NCBI RefSeq assembly: GCF_000720185.1
Contig: NZ_JOIY01000040.1
Span: 8,618-72,617, forward strand
DNA from: Streptomyces sp. NRRL S-340
GTDB taxonomy: Bacteria; Actinomycetota; Actinomycetes; Streptomycetales; Streptomycetaceae
Reading direction: 5' to 3'
DNA: 64,000 nucleotides
This document shows, in pieces, positions 42,908 through 51,357 of the stretch. The translations under genes were made by a program, and so were the position numbers. The notes under the pieces were generated by a model. The model saw only the letters and a list, made by a program, of their open reading frames with translations, did no database searches and was not told the DNA's origin. Positions within the stretch are counted from its first letter, which is position 1; each line of letters begins with the position of its first letter.

Positions 42908-43442
42908 CACACGCTTCTCCATCGTTGCCGTATTCCCCGGGACCCCTCGAATCCCCCGTCGCGAATCATCAACGCTACGACCGTTTCGTCCCGTTCCCCA
43001 GGCCGCCCCGGTGTGTGCCTCGCCACGTCGGCCGGGCCGCGGGGCGGGCGCGGGGGCGCCGCGCGGGCGGGTTCGCGGGAGGTGCCTGCCATCATCCTCG
43101 CCGGGTCCCCGGCCCGGAAAGGCGGGGTCACGCCCGGTGGGGGCGGGGTCGCGCACGGCGGGGTCGCGGGGCCGGCCGCGGGCCCCGGCGGCTGCCGCCC
43201 GGCGCCCCGCCGGACCGCACGCGCCGGACCGCGCGCCCCTCGGTGCGGGGGCAGTGTCGTCGGTCACAAGTGGGCGCCGCACCCACACGGCACGCGCGAA
43301 TCGGCGCAAAGCGCTACTGATCGGGTGGCGCGCTCGGGCCGGTCCCATGTCAAACCTCCCGTGACTTTCCCGTGACCCGTGGCTTTCACTAACATCGCCC
43401 CACACGGCCAATTCGCCAGTGCCACAAGGGGATCGATATTCC
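42908..43442. other. 535-nt intergenic region, divergent cell-envelope genes
   Basis: No supported gene. The left part holds the sigma-E-like promoter of the L,D-transpeptidase (42971-42997). The centre is very GC-rich (43020-43260) and lacks recognisable signals. The right end holds TAACAT (43390-43395), a likely -10 for the LAXTG protein, and the repeated cccgtgac near 43360-43380. Confidence 0.6.
42971..42997 (-). promoter_or_regulatory. sigma-E-like promoter of the L,D-transpeptidase
   Basis: On the minus strand, GGAAC (42997-42993), 18-nt spacer, CGTT (42974-42971). This resembles the GGAAC-N16-18-CGTT consensus of the cell-envelope-stress sigma factor of Streptomyces. The transcription start would fall near 42964, giving a ~57-nt leader. 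Confidence 0.6.
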
Positions 43443-43853
43443 GTGTCAACCGCTCGCCGTACGCTTCTGACCGCCGCCGCCGCGGGCACCCTGCTGGGCG
43501 CCCTGTGGTTCGTCCCCTCCGCGAGCGCGTCGGGGGACACACCGGCGAGAGCGGTGGCCGACGCGGTGCCGACGGCCCACGCCACGGAGCGGGGACGCGC
43601 GGCGGGTACGACGGCGGACCGGGCCGCGGACGGGACGACGGCGACGGCCACGGGCTCCGGCTCCGGCTCCGGGGACACCGCCACCGCCGAGGGCACGGCC
43701 GGCGCCGGCGGGGCGGCCGGCAGCGGCGGCACCGAACTGGCCGACACCGGAAGCGTCGACACCACTCCCTACGTCGTCGGGGGGTCGCTCTTCCTCGCGG
43801 CGGGCGCCGGCTTCGTCGTCTATTCGGTACGCCGGGAACGCCTCGGCTTCTGA
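43443..43853 (+). CDS. sortase-anchored surface protein (LAXTG)
   Basis: 136 residues. Signal peptide (RRTLLTAAAAGTLLGALWFVPSASAS), a low-complexity Ala/Gly/Thr mature region, LADTG sorting signal, a hydrophobic segment (YVVGGSLFLAAGAGFVVYSV) and a basic RRERLGF tail. LAXTG is the signal preferred by class E sortases of Streptomyces. GTG at 43443 has AAGGGGA upstream. The mature part has no domain, so it may be a spacer or cell-wall decorating protein. Confidence 0.82.
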   Translation: MSTARRTLLTAAAAGTLLGALWFVPSASASGDTPARAVADAVPTAHATERGRAAGTTADRAADGTTATATGSGSGSGDTATAEGTAGAGGAAGSGGTELADTGSVDTTPYVVGGSLFLAAGAGFVVYSVRRERLGF

Positions 43854-43867
43854 TCCTGCCGGGGCTC

Positions 43868-43896
43868 CGGCCCGCTCCGGCCGGCGGAGCGGGCCG
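43868..43896. terminator. bidirectional terminator, LAXTG gene / hutH
   Basis: 12-bp GC stem (43868-43879 with 43885-43896), 5-nt loop, between convergent genes. Confidence 0.7.
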
Positions 43897-43904
43897 GGCC
43901 GGGC

Positions 43905-45449
43905 TCACCGCAGCGGGCCGGTCACCGTCTCGGCCGCGGCGACCAGGCGGCCCTCGCGCACGAAGGCGTCGGCGGCGGCCAGGTCCGGCGCCAGGAAGCG
44001 GTCGGGGCCGGGACCGCCCACGCCCGCCTCCCGCGCGGCGTCGATGACCGCGCGGCTGGCCGGGGCCGGGGCCAGCCCCTCGCGCAGCTCGACGGCGCGC
44101 GCGGCGGCGTACAGCTCGATCGCGATGATCCGGGTCAGGTTGCCGACGGCCGTGCGCAGCTTGCGCGCCGCCGACCAGCCCATGGAGACGTGGTCCTCCT
44201 GCATGGCGGAGGACGGGATCGAGTCGGCGGAGGCGGGCACGGCGAGCCGCTTCATCTCGCTGACCAGCGCGGCCTGCGTGTACTGGGCGATCATCAGACC
44301 CGAGTCGACGCCCGCGTCGTCGGCGAGGAAGGGCGGCAGACCGTGGCTGCGGTTCTTGTCGAGCAGCCGGTCGGTGCGGCGCTCGGCGATGGAACCGAGG
44401 TCGGCGGCGGCGATGGCGAGGAAGTCCAGCACGTAGGCGACCGGGGCACCGTGGAAGTTGCCGTTGGACTCCACCCGCCCGTCGGGCAGCACGACCGGGT
44501 TGTCGACGGCGGAGGCCAGCTCCCGCTCGGCGACCAGGCGGGCGTGCGCGAGGGTGTCCCGCCCGGCGCCGGCGACCTGCGGGGCGCAGCGCACCGAGTA
44601 CGCGTCCTGCACGCGGGGCGCGTCGTCCTGGTGGTGTCCGGTGAGCTGGGAGCCCGTGAGCACGGCGAGCATGTTGGCGGCGGAGGCGCCCTGGCCCGGG
44701 TGCGGGCGGATGGCGTGCAGTTCGGGGGCGAGGACCTTGTCCGTGCCGAGCAGCGCCTCCAGCGAGAGTGCCGCGGTGATGTCGGCGGACTTGTAGAGGG
44801 TGTCGAGGTCGGCGAGGGCCATGACCAGCATGCCGAGCATGCCGTCGGTGCCGTTGAGGAGGGCGAGCCCCTCCTTCTCGCGCAGTTCGACGGGCCGGAT
44901 GCCGTGCTCGGCGAGCAGTTCGCCGGCCGGGCGCACGGTGCCGTCGGGGCCCTCCGCGTCGCCTTCGCCCATGAGGGTGAGGGCGCAGTGCGACAGGGGC
45001 GCGAGGTCGCCGGAGCAGCCGAGGGAACCGTACTCGTGCACGACCGGGGTGATGCCCGCGTTGAGGACGTCGGCCATGGTCTGCGCGACCTCGGGGCGGA
45101 CGCCGGTGTGCCCGGAGCAGACGGTCTTCAGGCGCAGGAACATCAGGGCGCGTACGACCTCGCGCTCGACCCGCGGGCCCATGCCGGCGGCGTGCGAGCG
45201 GACGATGTTGCGCTGCAGCTGGGCGCGGAGTTCGGGGCTGATGTGCCGGGTCGCGAGGGCGCCGAAGCCAGTGCTGACGCCGTAGACGGGGTCGGGCTTG
45301 GCGGCCAGCGCGTCCACGATCTCGCGGGCCGCCGCCAGGGCCGCCACCGCCTCCCCGGACAGTTCGACGCGCGCGCCGTCGCGCGCCACGGCGAGGACGT
45401 CGGACGCGGTGACCCCCGACGTCCCCACCACCACAGTGTGCATATCCAT
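43905..45449 (-). CDS. hutH: histidine ammonia-lyase
   Basis: 514 residues. It deaminates histidine to urocanate, the first step of Hut catabolism. The MIO cofactor site reads GSLGCSGDLAPLSH, with Cys-Ser-Gly in place of the common Ala-Ser-Gly. VYGVSTGFGALATRHI and NGTDGMLG (NGT motif) are conserved. No ribosome site precedes the ATG at 45449; a GTGACA-17-TACGCT promoter ends 7 nt before it, so the transcript is probably leaderless. No other hut genes are adjacent. Confidence 0.95.
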   Translation of the reverse strand: MDMHTVVVGTSGVTASDVLAVARDGARVELSGEAVAALAAAREIVDALAAKPDPVYGVSTGFGALATRHISPELRAQLQRNIVRSHAAGMGPRVEREVVRALMFLRLKTVCSGHTGVRPEVAQTMADVLNAGITPVVHEYGSLGCSGDLAPLSHCALTLMGEGDAEGPDGTVRPAGELLAEHGIRPVELREKEGLALLNGTDGMLGMLVMALADLDTLYKSADITAALSLEALLGTDKVLAPELHAIRPHPGQGASAANMLAVLTGSQLTGHHQDDAPRVQDAYSVRCAPQVAGAGRDTLAHARLVAERELASAVDNPVVLPDGRVESNGNFHGAPVAYVLDFLAIAAADLGSIAERRTDRLLDKNRSHGLPPFLADDAGVDSGLMIAQYTQAALVSEMKRLAVPASADSIPSSAMQEDHVSMGWSAARKLRTAVGNLTRIIAIELYAAARAVELREGLAPAPASRAVIDAAREAGVGGPGPDRFLAPDLAAADAFVREGRLVAAAETVTGPLR

Positions 45450-45456
45450 ATTCAGG

Positions 45457-45485
45457 AGCGTACGCAGTGAATGCGGAGATGTCAC
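45457..45485 (-). promoter_or_regulatory. hutH: hutH promoter, leaderless
   Basis: On the minus strand GTGACA (45485-45480), 17-nt spacer, TACGCT (45462-45457), then 7 nt to the ATG. Confidence 0.65.
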
Positions 45486-45542
45486 TAGTGGGACCGGGGG
45501 GTGACCCTTACCACGACCGTCGGTCCGCCCCACCCGGGCAGG

Positions 45543-46694
45543 TCAGGGCCGGCGCCCCCGGAAGCGGCGCCGCTCGGCCGGTGCGTCGGGGGCGGCCGGA
45601 GGCTCGTCGGCCAGGCGGACCACCGGGTCCGCGGGGCCTTCCCGGCCGGCGACGACCGGACGGTCCGCCCGCAGCGCCTTGGCCCGGTACTGCGCCGCGT
45701 CGGCGAGCCGGAACAGCCGGCGGGCCGAGGGCACCGGGCCGATCGCGTCCTCGGTCGACGCCACTCCGCATGCGACGCCCTCCCCCAGCTCCAGCTCGGC
45801 CGCCCGCCGGCACAGCTCGTCGGCCGCCTTGACCACCTCGTCGGCGGCCGGGCCGACCGCGAGCAGACAGAACTCGTCGCCGCCGAGCCGTGCCACGAGG
45901 GCGCCGGGCACCGTCGCCCCGCACAGCGACAGCACCGAGCCGAATCGTTCCAGCAGCCGGTCGCCGACCGCGTGCCCGAGGGTGTCGTTGACCCGCTTGA
46001 GCCCGTTGAGGTCACAGACGACGAGGCTGACGACCACCCCGTCCTCACGGTGCCGCTCGATCGCCTCCTCCAGCCGTACGTCCACGGCGCGGCGGTTGGC
46101 GAGCCCGGTGAGCGGGTCCGTGAACGCCAGCCTGCGGGCCTCCTCCAGCCGTTCCGTCTGCGCGAGGCCCGCCGCCACCACGGCGGCGAGGACCGTGGCG
46201 AAGTCGGCGTCGGACCGGTCGAAGACGGACCGGCCGGCCGGCCGGGCGACATACAGCTCACCCCAGGCCCGGCCGTGCTGCACGATCGGCGCGACCACGC
46301 AGCAGCCGCGGCCGCGCCGGCGCAGTGCCGCGACGCGCTGGTGGCAGTACCCGGGCTGCCCCGCCGCCGGGCCCTCGGCGGTCTCCACCCACGCGTCCGG
46401 CTCGCCGCCGGAGGCCCACCGCTCGTGCAGGAACTCGGCGATCTCCGGGAACTGGTGCACCGGGTACGCCTCCCCCTCCGGGAACTCCTCCTCCTCGGGC
46501 GCCCGGTCCCCCACGTTCACCAGCACCCGCAGCCGCCCGCGCTCGCGCTCCCACACCGACAGCGCGGCGAAGCTGCCCTCCAGCGCCCGGCACGCCCCGA
46601 GCGCCGCCGCCCGCCACGACTCCCGCGGCGTGTGCGCCGCGGCCATCCCCTGCGCCAACGCCACGACGGCGGCCAGTCGCCTGTTCTCGCCCAT
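45543..46694 (-). CDS. cdgE: diguanylate cyclase, GAF-GGDEF
   Basis: 383 residues. An N-terminal GAF-like sensor (~25-180) is followed by a GGDEF domain (~190-350) with FTDPLTGLANRRAVD and the intact active site RLGGDEFCLL. An RxxD autoinhibitory site is not seen five residues before GGDEF, so product inhibition may be absent. It should make c-di-GMP, the developmental second messenger of Streptomyces. From memory it corresponds to CdgE, which I cannot verify here. ATG at 46694 lies 6 nt after TAGCCT (leaderless); a GTG precedes it. Confidence 0.85.
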   Translation of the reverse strand: MGENRRLAAVVALAQGMAAAHTPRESWRAAALGACRALEGSFAALSVWERERGRLRVLVNVGDRAPEEEEFPEGEAYPVHQFPEIAEFLHERWASGGEPDAWVETAEGPAAGQPGYCHQRVAALRRRGRGCCVVAPIVQHGRAWGELYVARPAGRSVFDRSDADFATVLAAVVAAGLAQTERLEEARRLAFTDPLTGLANRRAVDVRLEEAIERHREDGVVVSLVVCDLNGLKRVNDTLGHAVGDRLLERFGSVLSLCGATVPGALVARLGGDEFCLLAVGPAADEVVKAADELCRRAAELELGEGVACGVASTEDAIGPVPSARRLFRLADAAQYRAKALRADRPVVAGREGPADPVVRLADEPPAAPDAPAERRRFRGRRP

Positions 46695-46899
46695 CACCCC
46701 AGGCTAGGGAGGTTTCACCTGATTCGGGACATTGGTGGGGCTGACAGAGGCCGTGATCACGACCACGGACGGAACCGGTGCGGTGATCCCGGCGCAAGAA
46801 CCCGCGGAACCGCCCGGCACGGACGGATGCGGAAGGGACCGGCCCACCGGGACCGCCCGGACGGGACGGGCCCGGAAGGAAGAACCCGCGGGGAAGGAC

Positions 46900-47694
46900 T
46901 CACTCGCCCGGCCAGCGCGGGGCCCGCTTCTCGTTGAAGGCCGTGACGCCCTCCGCACGGTCCGCCGAGAAGGCCGCCGAACGCCACGCCGCGTCCTCGA
47001 CCTCCAGACCGGCCCGCAGGTCCAGCCCCTGCCCCAGCCGCAGCGCCCGCTTGGCCGCGCGCAGTCCCACGGGGGAGTTCGCCGCCATCCGGGCGCCCAG
47101 CTCCAGCGCCTCCTCGCGGTCCCGGCCCTCCTCCACCAGCAGGTCCACCAGCCCCAGATCCCGCGCCTCGGCCGCCTCCAGCCGCCGCGCGGTGAAGATC
47201 AGCTCCGCGGCACGCGCCGCGCCGACCCGCCGGGGCAGCAACTGCGTGCCGCCGCCGCCGGGGATCACGCCCACGGACACCTCCGGCAGCCCGACCACGG
47301 CCGTACGGTCGGCCACGATCACATCGCAGGAGAGCGCCAGTTCGAACCCGCCGCCGAGCGCGAACCCGTGCACCGCGGCGACGGTCGGCATCGGCAGCTC
47401 CAGTACGCCGGTGTACGCCCCGCGCGCCACCGGCCGTTGCCGCAGCAGGTCGGCGTCGGTGAAGGAGTTGCGCTCCTTGAGGTCGGCCCCGACGCAGAAC
47501 GCCCGCTCGTGCGAGGAGGACAGGACGACCACGCGCGCGTCCGGATCGGCGGCGAGCGCCGCGCACGCCCCGGCGATCGACCGGGCCATGTCCGTCGACA
47601 CGGCGTTCATGGCCTTGGGCCGGTCGAGGACGAGTTCCGCGACATGGCCGTGCCGCCGTACCAGCACGAACTCCCCGAACCGCTCCTCACTCAT
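46900..47694 (-). CDS. enoyl-CoA hydratase/isomerase
   Basis: 264 residues, crotonase fold. FCVGADLKER and HGFALGGGFELALSCD form the oxyanion hole and CoA loop, with catalytic Glu in GLPEVSVGVIPGGGGTQLLPR. Typical beta-oxidation or enoyl-CoA hydratase. ATG at 47694 follows GGGAGGG. Two GTTAAC sites spaced 10 bp lie just upstream at 47707 and 47717. Confidence 0.92.
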   Translation of the reverse strand: MSEERFGEFVLVRRHGHVAELVLDRPKAMNAVSTDMARSIAGACAALAADPDARVVVLSSSHERAFCVGADLKERNSFTDADLLRQRPVARGAYTGVLELPMPTVAAVHGFALGGGFELALSCDVIVADRTAVVGLPEVSVGVIPGGGGTQLLPRRVGAARAAELIFTARRLEAAEARDLGLVDLLVEEGRDREEALELGARMAANSPVGLRAAKRALRLGQGLDLRAGLEVEDAAWRSAAFSADRAEGVTAFNEKRAPRWPGE

Positions 47695-47706
47695 GACACC
47701 CTCCCG

Positions 47707-47722
47707 GTTAACGCGGGTTAAC
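47707..47722. promoter_or_regulatory. paired GTTAAC sites before the enoyl-CoA hydratase gene
   Basis: Two identical palindromic hexamers GTTAAC (47707-47712, 47717-47722) start exactly 10 bp, one helical turn, apart. They overlap the expected -10/leader region, so they could be an operator. Confidence 0.4.
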
Positions 47723-47896
47723 AACTCCTGCCCCGATCATCTCAGCCGCGCCCGTACGGGGAAAGGGGCTGCCTGTCGAGACCCGGCACCCCGTTCGAGT
47801 GACATTCCGGCCGCCCCGCGTGAAACCCCTGCGCCACCGCATAGCGTGCGTCCGCCACGGCGCAACGGGGGCGCGAGCGCATCGGGGAGGAGCGCG

Positions 47897-48754
47897 ATGA
47901 GGACGGACACGGCCGGCACCGCACGGCAGGACGCCATAACCACCGGCGACCGCGACGTCGGCAGGCACCCGGGGAGCAGCACCTCGGGCGCCCCAGGTCC
48001 GGAAGACGGCACCCCCGACGGCGCAGATCCCCGAAGCAGCGCCCCCCGCGGCACAGGTCCGGAAGACGGCACCCCCGGCACCACGGATCCCGGCGCTGCC
48101 GCCCCTGACGGATCCGGCCGCCGCGCTCTCTTCCGGGGCCCGCGCCTGCGGGGGCGCCACCGCCGGCCCCGGCCGCGCCGGGTACTGCTCACCGCGGGCG
48201 CGCTGGCCCTCGCCGCCGGTGCGCTGAGCCTCGTACGCCTGACCCCGGAGTACGGGCACGGCGGTCCTGGGACCGCCGAGGCGGAGCCCTACCGGCACCC
48301 CGGTCAGGGCGGTACCACGGCCGCCCCGTCGTCCGGCGCCGCCCTCACCGCGACCGGCACGGCGAGGGCGGGGAAGGGTCCGTCCGCCCTGCCCTCCTCC
48401 GCGCTGCCCATGGGCGGCGTCGGCGCCGTGGCGGCTTTGGGCACCGCTCCCGCACCGCCCGCCTCCGGGCACGGCACGGGCCCGGCCCCGTCCACCGGCC
48501 CGGCGCAGACGGCGGGCGCCGCCGCGGCGGACCCCGCGTCACAGCGCCCCGAGACCACGCCCGCGCCGGGCGCTCCTGCTCACCCGCCGGCGCCCTCGGG
48601 CACGTCCCACGCCCCCGCCCCCCATCCCTCCACACCGGCACCCGCGCCGAGCACCCGCACCCCGGCACCCTCGCCGCCGTCGTCCGGCGGGGGCGGCGGG
48701 AGCGACGGAGACCTGTGCATCCCGGTCATCGGCGTGTGCGTCGGCCTCCGCTGA
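47897..48754 (+). CDS. secreted or membrane-tethered Pro/Ala-rich protein with Cys C-terminus
   Basis: 285 residues. A disordered cytoplasmic N-terminus (~95 residues) is followed by a transmembrane or signal helix (VLLTAGALALAAGALSLV), a long Pro/Ala/Thr/Ser-rich stalk, and the compact ending DLCIPVIGVCVGLR with two Cys. GGGGAGGAG precedes the ATG at 47897. The C-terminal motif resembles those of streptomycete secreted proteins of unknown role. No catalytic domain. Confidence 0.7.
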   Translation: MRTDTAGTARQDAITTGDRDVGRHPGSSTSGAPGPEDGTPDGADPRSSAPRGTGPEDGTPGTTDPGAAAPDGSGRRALFRGPRLRGRHRRPRPRRVLLTAGALALAAGALSLVRLTPEYGHGGPGTAEAEPYRHPGQGGTTAAPSSGAALTATGTARAGKGPSALPSSALPMGGVGAVAALGTAPAPPASGHGTGPAPSTGPAQTAGAAAADPASQRPETTPAPGAPAHPPAPSGTSHAPAPHPSTPAPAPSTRTPAPSPPSSGGGGGSDGDLCIPVIGVCVGLR

Positions 48755-48969
48755 CGTACACCCGGCACACAGCACAGCGGCCCACCGCCCGGCGCCGGCA
48801 CCCGGCACCCGGCACCCGGCACATGAGGCTCGGCACGGACCGCCCACGGCCTGCCTCCCCGCACAGGACGCTCACGGCCTGACTCCGGCGCAGAACACTC
48901 GGAACCCGGAACCGGGACCGGGACCCGGGACCCGGCGCTCAGAACCCGGCGCTCAGCGCCTGGCCCCGT

Positions 48970-50100
48970 TCACTGGGCCGGCTCGGCCCGGCGGGTGAGC
49001 AGCCAGGGCTCGACCACGCCGAGTCCGCGCACCGGCCGCTGCCAGGTCGGCTGCAGGGCGAAGCGGTACACCGGCGGTTCCTCGCCCTCCTTCTCCGCAG
49101 CCTGGGCGGCCTCGGCCGCCTGCGCCTCGGAGGCGGGGGAATCGCCCGTGCGGATCAGTTCCTCGGCGAAGGCGCTGTCGACGAGCACGGCGTCACGCGG
49201 GGCTATGGACGTCAGCCGTGAGGCGAGGTTGACGGTGGTGCCGAACACATCGCCCATCCGGGTGGTCACCGTGCCGAACGCCATCCCGACCCTCAGCTCC
49301 GGCATCGTCTCGTCGTTCTCCATGGTCTCGACCAGCCGCAGCGCGATGTCCGCCGCCGTTCCCGCGTCGTCGGCGGCGTACAGCACCTCGTCACCGAGCG
49401 TCTTGATCAGCCGCCCGCCGCGCGCGGCCACCAGGTCGGCGGCGGTCGTCTCGAAGGCCTCGACCAGCTCGCCCAGCTCCTCCTCCTCCATCCGGCGGGT
49501 CAGCCGGGTGAAGCCGACGAGGTCGGCGAAGCCGACGGCCAGGCGCCGGTCGACCATCTCCTCGTCGTCGGCGACCTGCACGACCCGCCCGGCGGAGGCG
49601 GCGAGCTGCCGCCGCCAGACGTAGACGAGGAACTCCTCCAGCTCGGGCAGGAGCAGCTCGACGATCGGGTACGTCACCTCGGTGCGCGTCATGCCCGGCT
49701 CGGGCGGCTCGGTCAGCCCCTCCAGGAAGGAGTCGATCTGCCACTCGGCCAGCCGGGCGGTGGTCTGCCCCGTGGACCGGGCCACCTGCACGGCCATGGC
49801 CTCGCTGAGCAGCCCGGCCTCGACCAGACCGGCGAGCCGGCGCAGCGCCAGGACGTCGGCCTCGGTCAGCGCCTTGGCCTGGCCGATGTCGGCGAAGCCC
49901 ATGGCCCGCCAGAAGCGCGAGGCCAGCTCCATGGAGACGCCGGCGCTGCGGGCCGCCTGAAAGGGGGTGTAGCGCCGTTCCGCGCCCAGGATGAGCTGTT
50001 CGAGACGGAGCGCGAGCGGGTCCTCGCCGGAGTCGGCGGCCTGGGGATCCACCCGGCCGTCCGCGTCCTGCGCACCCGAGCCCGTGTCGTCGACGGTCAC
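48970..50100 (-). CDS. cya: class III adenylate cyclase
   Basis: 376 residues. A helical N-terminal part (~40-170, with a MerR-like helix) precedes a class III cyclase domain: metal Asp in VGFADLVGFTRL, second Asp and substrate Lys in LIKTLGDEVLYAAD, and adenine-specifying Asp plus transition-state Asn/Arg in GDVFGTTVNLASRL. Residues fit ATP rather than GTP as substrate, so it makes cAMP. GTG at 50100. Single-gene unit, cytosolic. Confidence 0.93.
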   Translation of the reverse strand: MTVDDTGSGAQDADGRVDPQAADSGEDPLALRLEQLILGAERRYTPFQAARSAGVSMELASRFWRAMGFADIGQAKALTEADVLALRRLAGLVEAGLLSEAMAVQVARSTGQTTARLAEWQIDSFLEGLTEPPEPGMTRTEVTYPIVELLLPELEEFLVYVWRRQLAASAGRVVQVADDEEMVDRRLAVGFADLVGFTRLTRRMEEEELGELVEAFETTAADLVAARGGRLIKTLGDEVLYAADDAGTAADIALRLVETMENDETMPELRVGMAFGTVTTRMGDVFGTTVNLASRLTSIAPRDAVLVDSAFAEELIRTGDSPASEAQAAEAAQAAEKEGEEPPVYRFALQPTWQRPVRGLGVVEPWLLTRRAEPAQ

Positions 50101-50352
50101 GCCTGCTGCCCTTCCGATCTGTCACGGTCAGGTATCGACCGGCCTCAACTCTACGGCAGGTGTGCGCCAGCTCACTCCGTCACAGCGGACCGCGCAGGGA
50201 GCTGAGCTGGGCCGTCGCCCGCCCGGCGGCAGGGAGCGCGCGCCTCGCGCGCCGGCCGTCCACGGGCCACGGGAGCGTACGCCGGCCGCCCGTCCCGGCG
50301 GCGGGGCGCAGGCGCGCCGGGGCCGCCCGCCCGTCCCGCACCCCCTTTCCGC

Positions 50353-51246
50353 TCAGGCCGGCCGCAGATGGACGATGTCGCCCGCGCCCACCGGCTCCTG
50401 CACGCCGTTCTCCGTGGCCAGGACGAGCCTGCCGTCGCCGTCCACCGCGACCGCCTCGCCGACCACCGACCGGTCGCCCGGCAGCTCGGCGCGCACCTTA
50501 CGTCCCAGGGTCGCGCACCCCGCCGCGTACGTCTCCTGCAGACCCGCGGCGGCCGGGTCGCCCCCCGCCTCCCGCCAGCGGCCGTACCACTCCTCCAGCG
50601 AGCGCAGCACCGCGCGCAGCAGCGGGTCGCGGTCCGTGCTCACGGCCCCCGCCAGGGCCAGGGAGCCCGCCTGCGGGACCGGCAGTTCGTCCTCGCGCAG
50701 GGTGACGTTGACGCCGACGCCGAGGACCACCCCGCCGTCCCCGGCCCCTTCCGCCAGGATGCCGCCGGCCTTGCGTTCCTCGTGGCCGACGGTCACCAGC
50801 AGGTCGTTGGGCCACTTCAGCGCCGTGTCGACACCGGCGGAGCGGGACAGTCCGGTGGCGACCGCCACGCCGGTGAGCAACGGCAGCCAGCCCCAGCGGG
50901 CCACCGGCACCTCGGCCGGCCGCAGCAGCACCGAGAAGAACAGCCCGGAGCGGGCCGGGGCGCTCCACCGGCGGTCCAGGCGGCCGCGCGCGGCGGTCTG
51001 CTCCTCGGCGACGAGGACGGCGCCCTCGGCCGCCTCCCCCGCCTCCGCCCGGGCCACCAGGTCCGCGTTGGTGGAGCCGGTGCGCTGCACCACCTGCACC
51101 TCGGTCCACAGGCCGCCCTCACGCACCAGTCCGCGGCGCAGTGCCGCGGCGTTCAGGGGCGGGCGGTCGAGGTCGGACCAGCGGCTTCCGCGCGCCGGGT
51201 CGCCGGGCTTGCCGTGGCTGTCGTCTGCTGCATCTCGCGGCGTCAT
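50353..51246 (-). CDS. birA: biotin-protein ligase (BirA without DNA-binding domain)
   Basis: 297 residues. Group I ligase: GSTNADLV, the biotinyl-AMP loop AARGRLDRRW, and catalytic Lys in KWPNDLL; no helix-turn-helix, so it does not repress transcription. It biotinylates the acyl-CoA carboxylase alpha chain encoded downstream (accA2). ATG at 51246 has TAGGGT 7 nt upstream and is probably leaderless. Divergent from pccB. Confidence 0.93.
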   Translation of the reverse strand: MTPRDAADDSHGKPGDPARGSRWSDLDRPPLNAAALRRGLVREGGLWTEVQVVQRTGSTNADLVARAEAGEAAEGAVLVAEEQTAARGRLDRRWSAPARSGLFFSVLLRPAEVPVARWGWLPLLTGVAVATGLSRSAGVDTALKWPNDLLVTVGHEERKAGGILAEGAGDGGVVLGVGVNVTLREDELPVPQAGSLALAGAVSTDRDPLLRAVLRSLEEWYGRWREAGGDPAAAGLQETYAAGCATLGRKVRAELPGDRSVVGEAVAVDGDGRLVLATENGVQEPVGAGDIVHLRPA

Positions 51247-51357
51247 GCAACCCACCCTAGGTGTGGGAAACGCCGCACTGCCGAACGGTGGGGGCCCCAT
51301 TAGTCTACGGATGAGTAACCGTCCCCCCTTTTGAGCAGGCAGGGAGCCGCGATCCCG

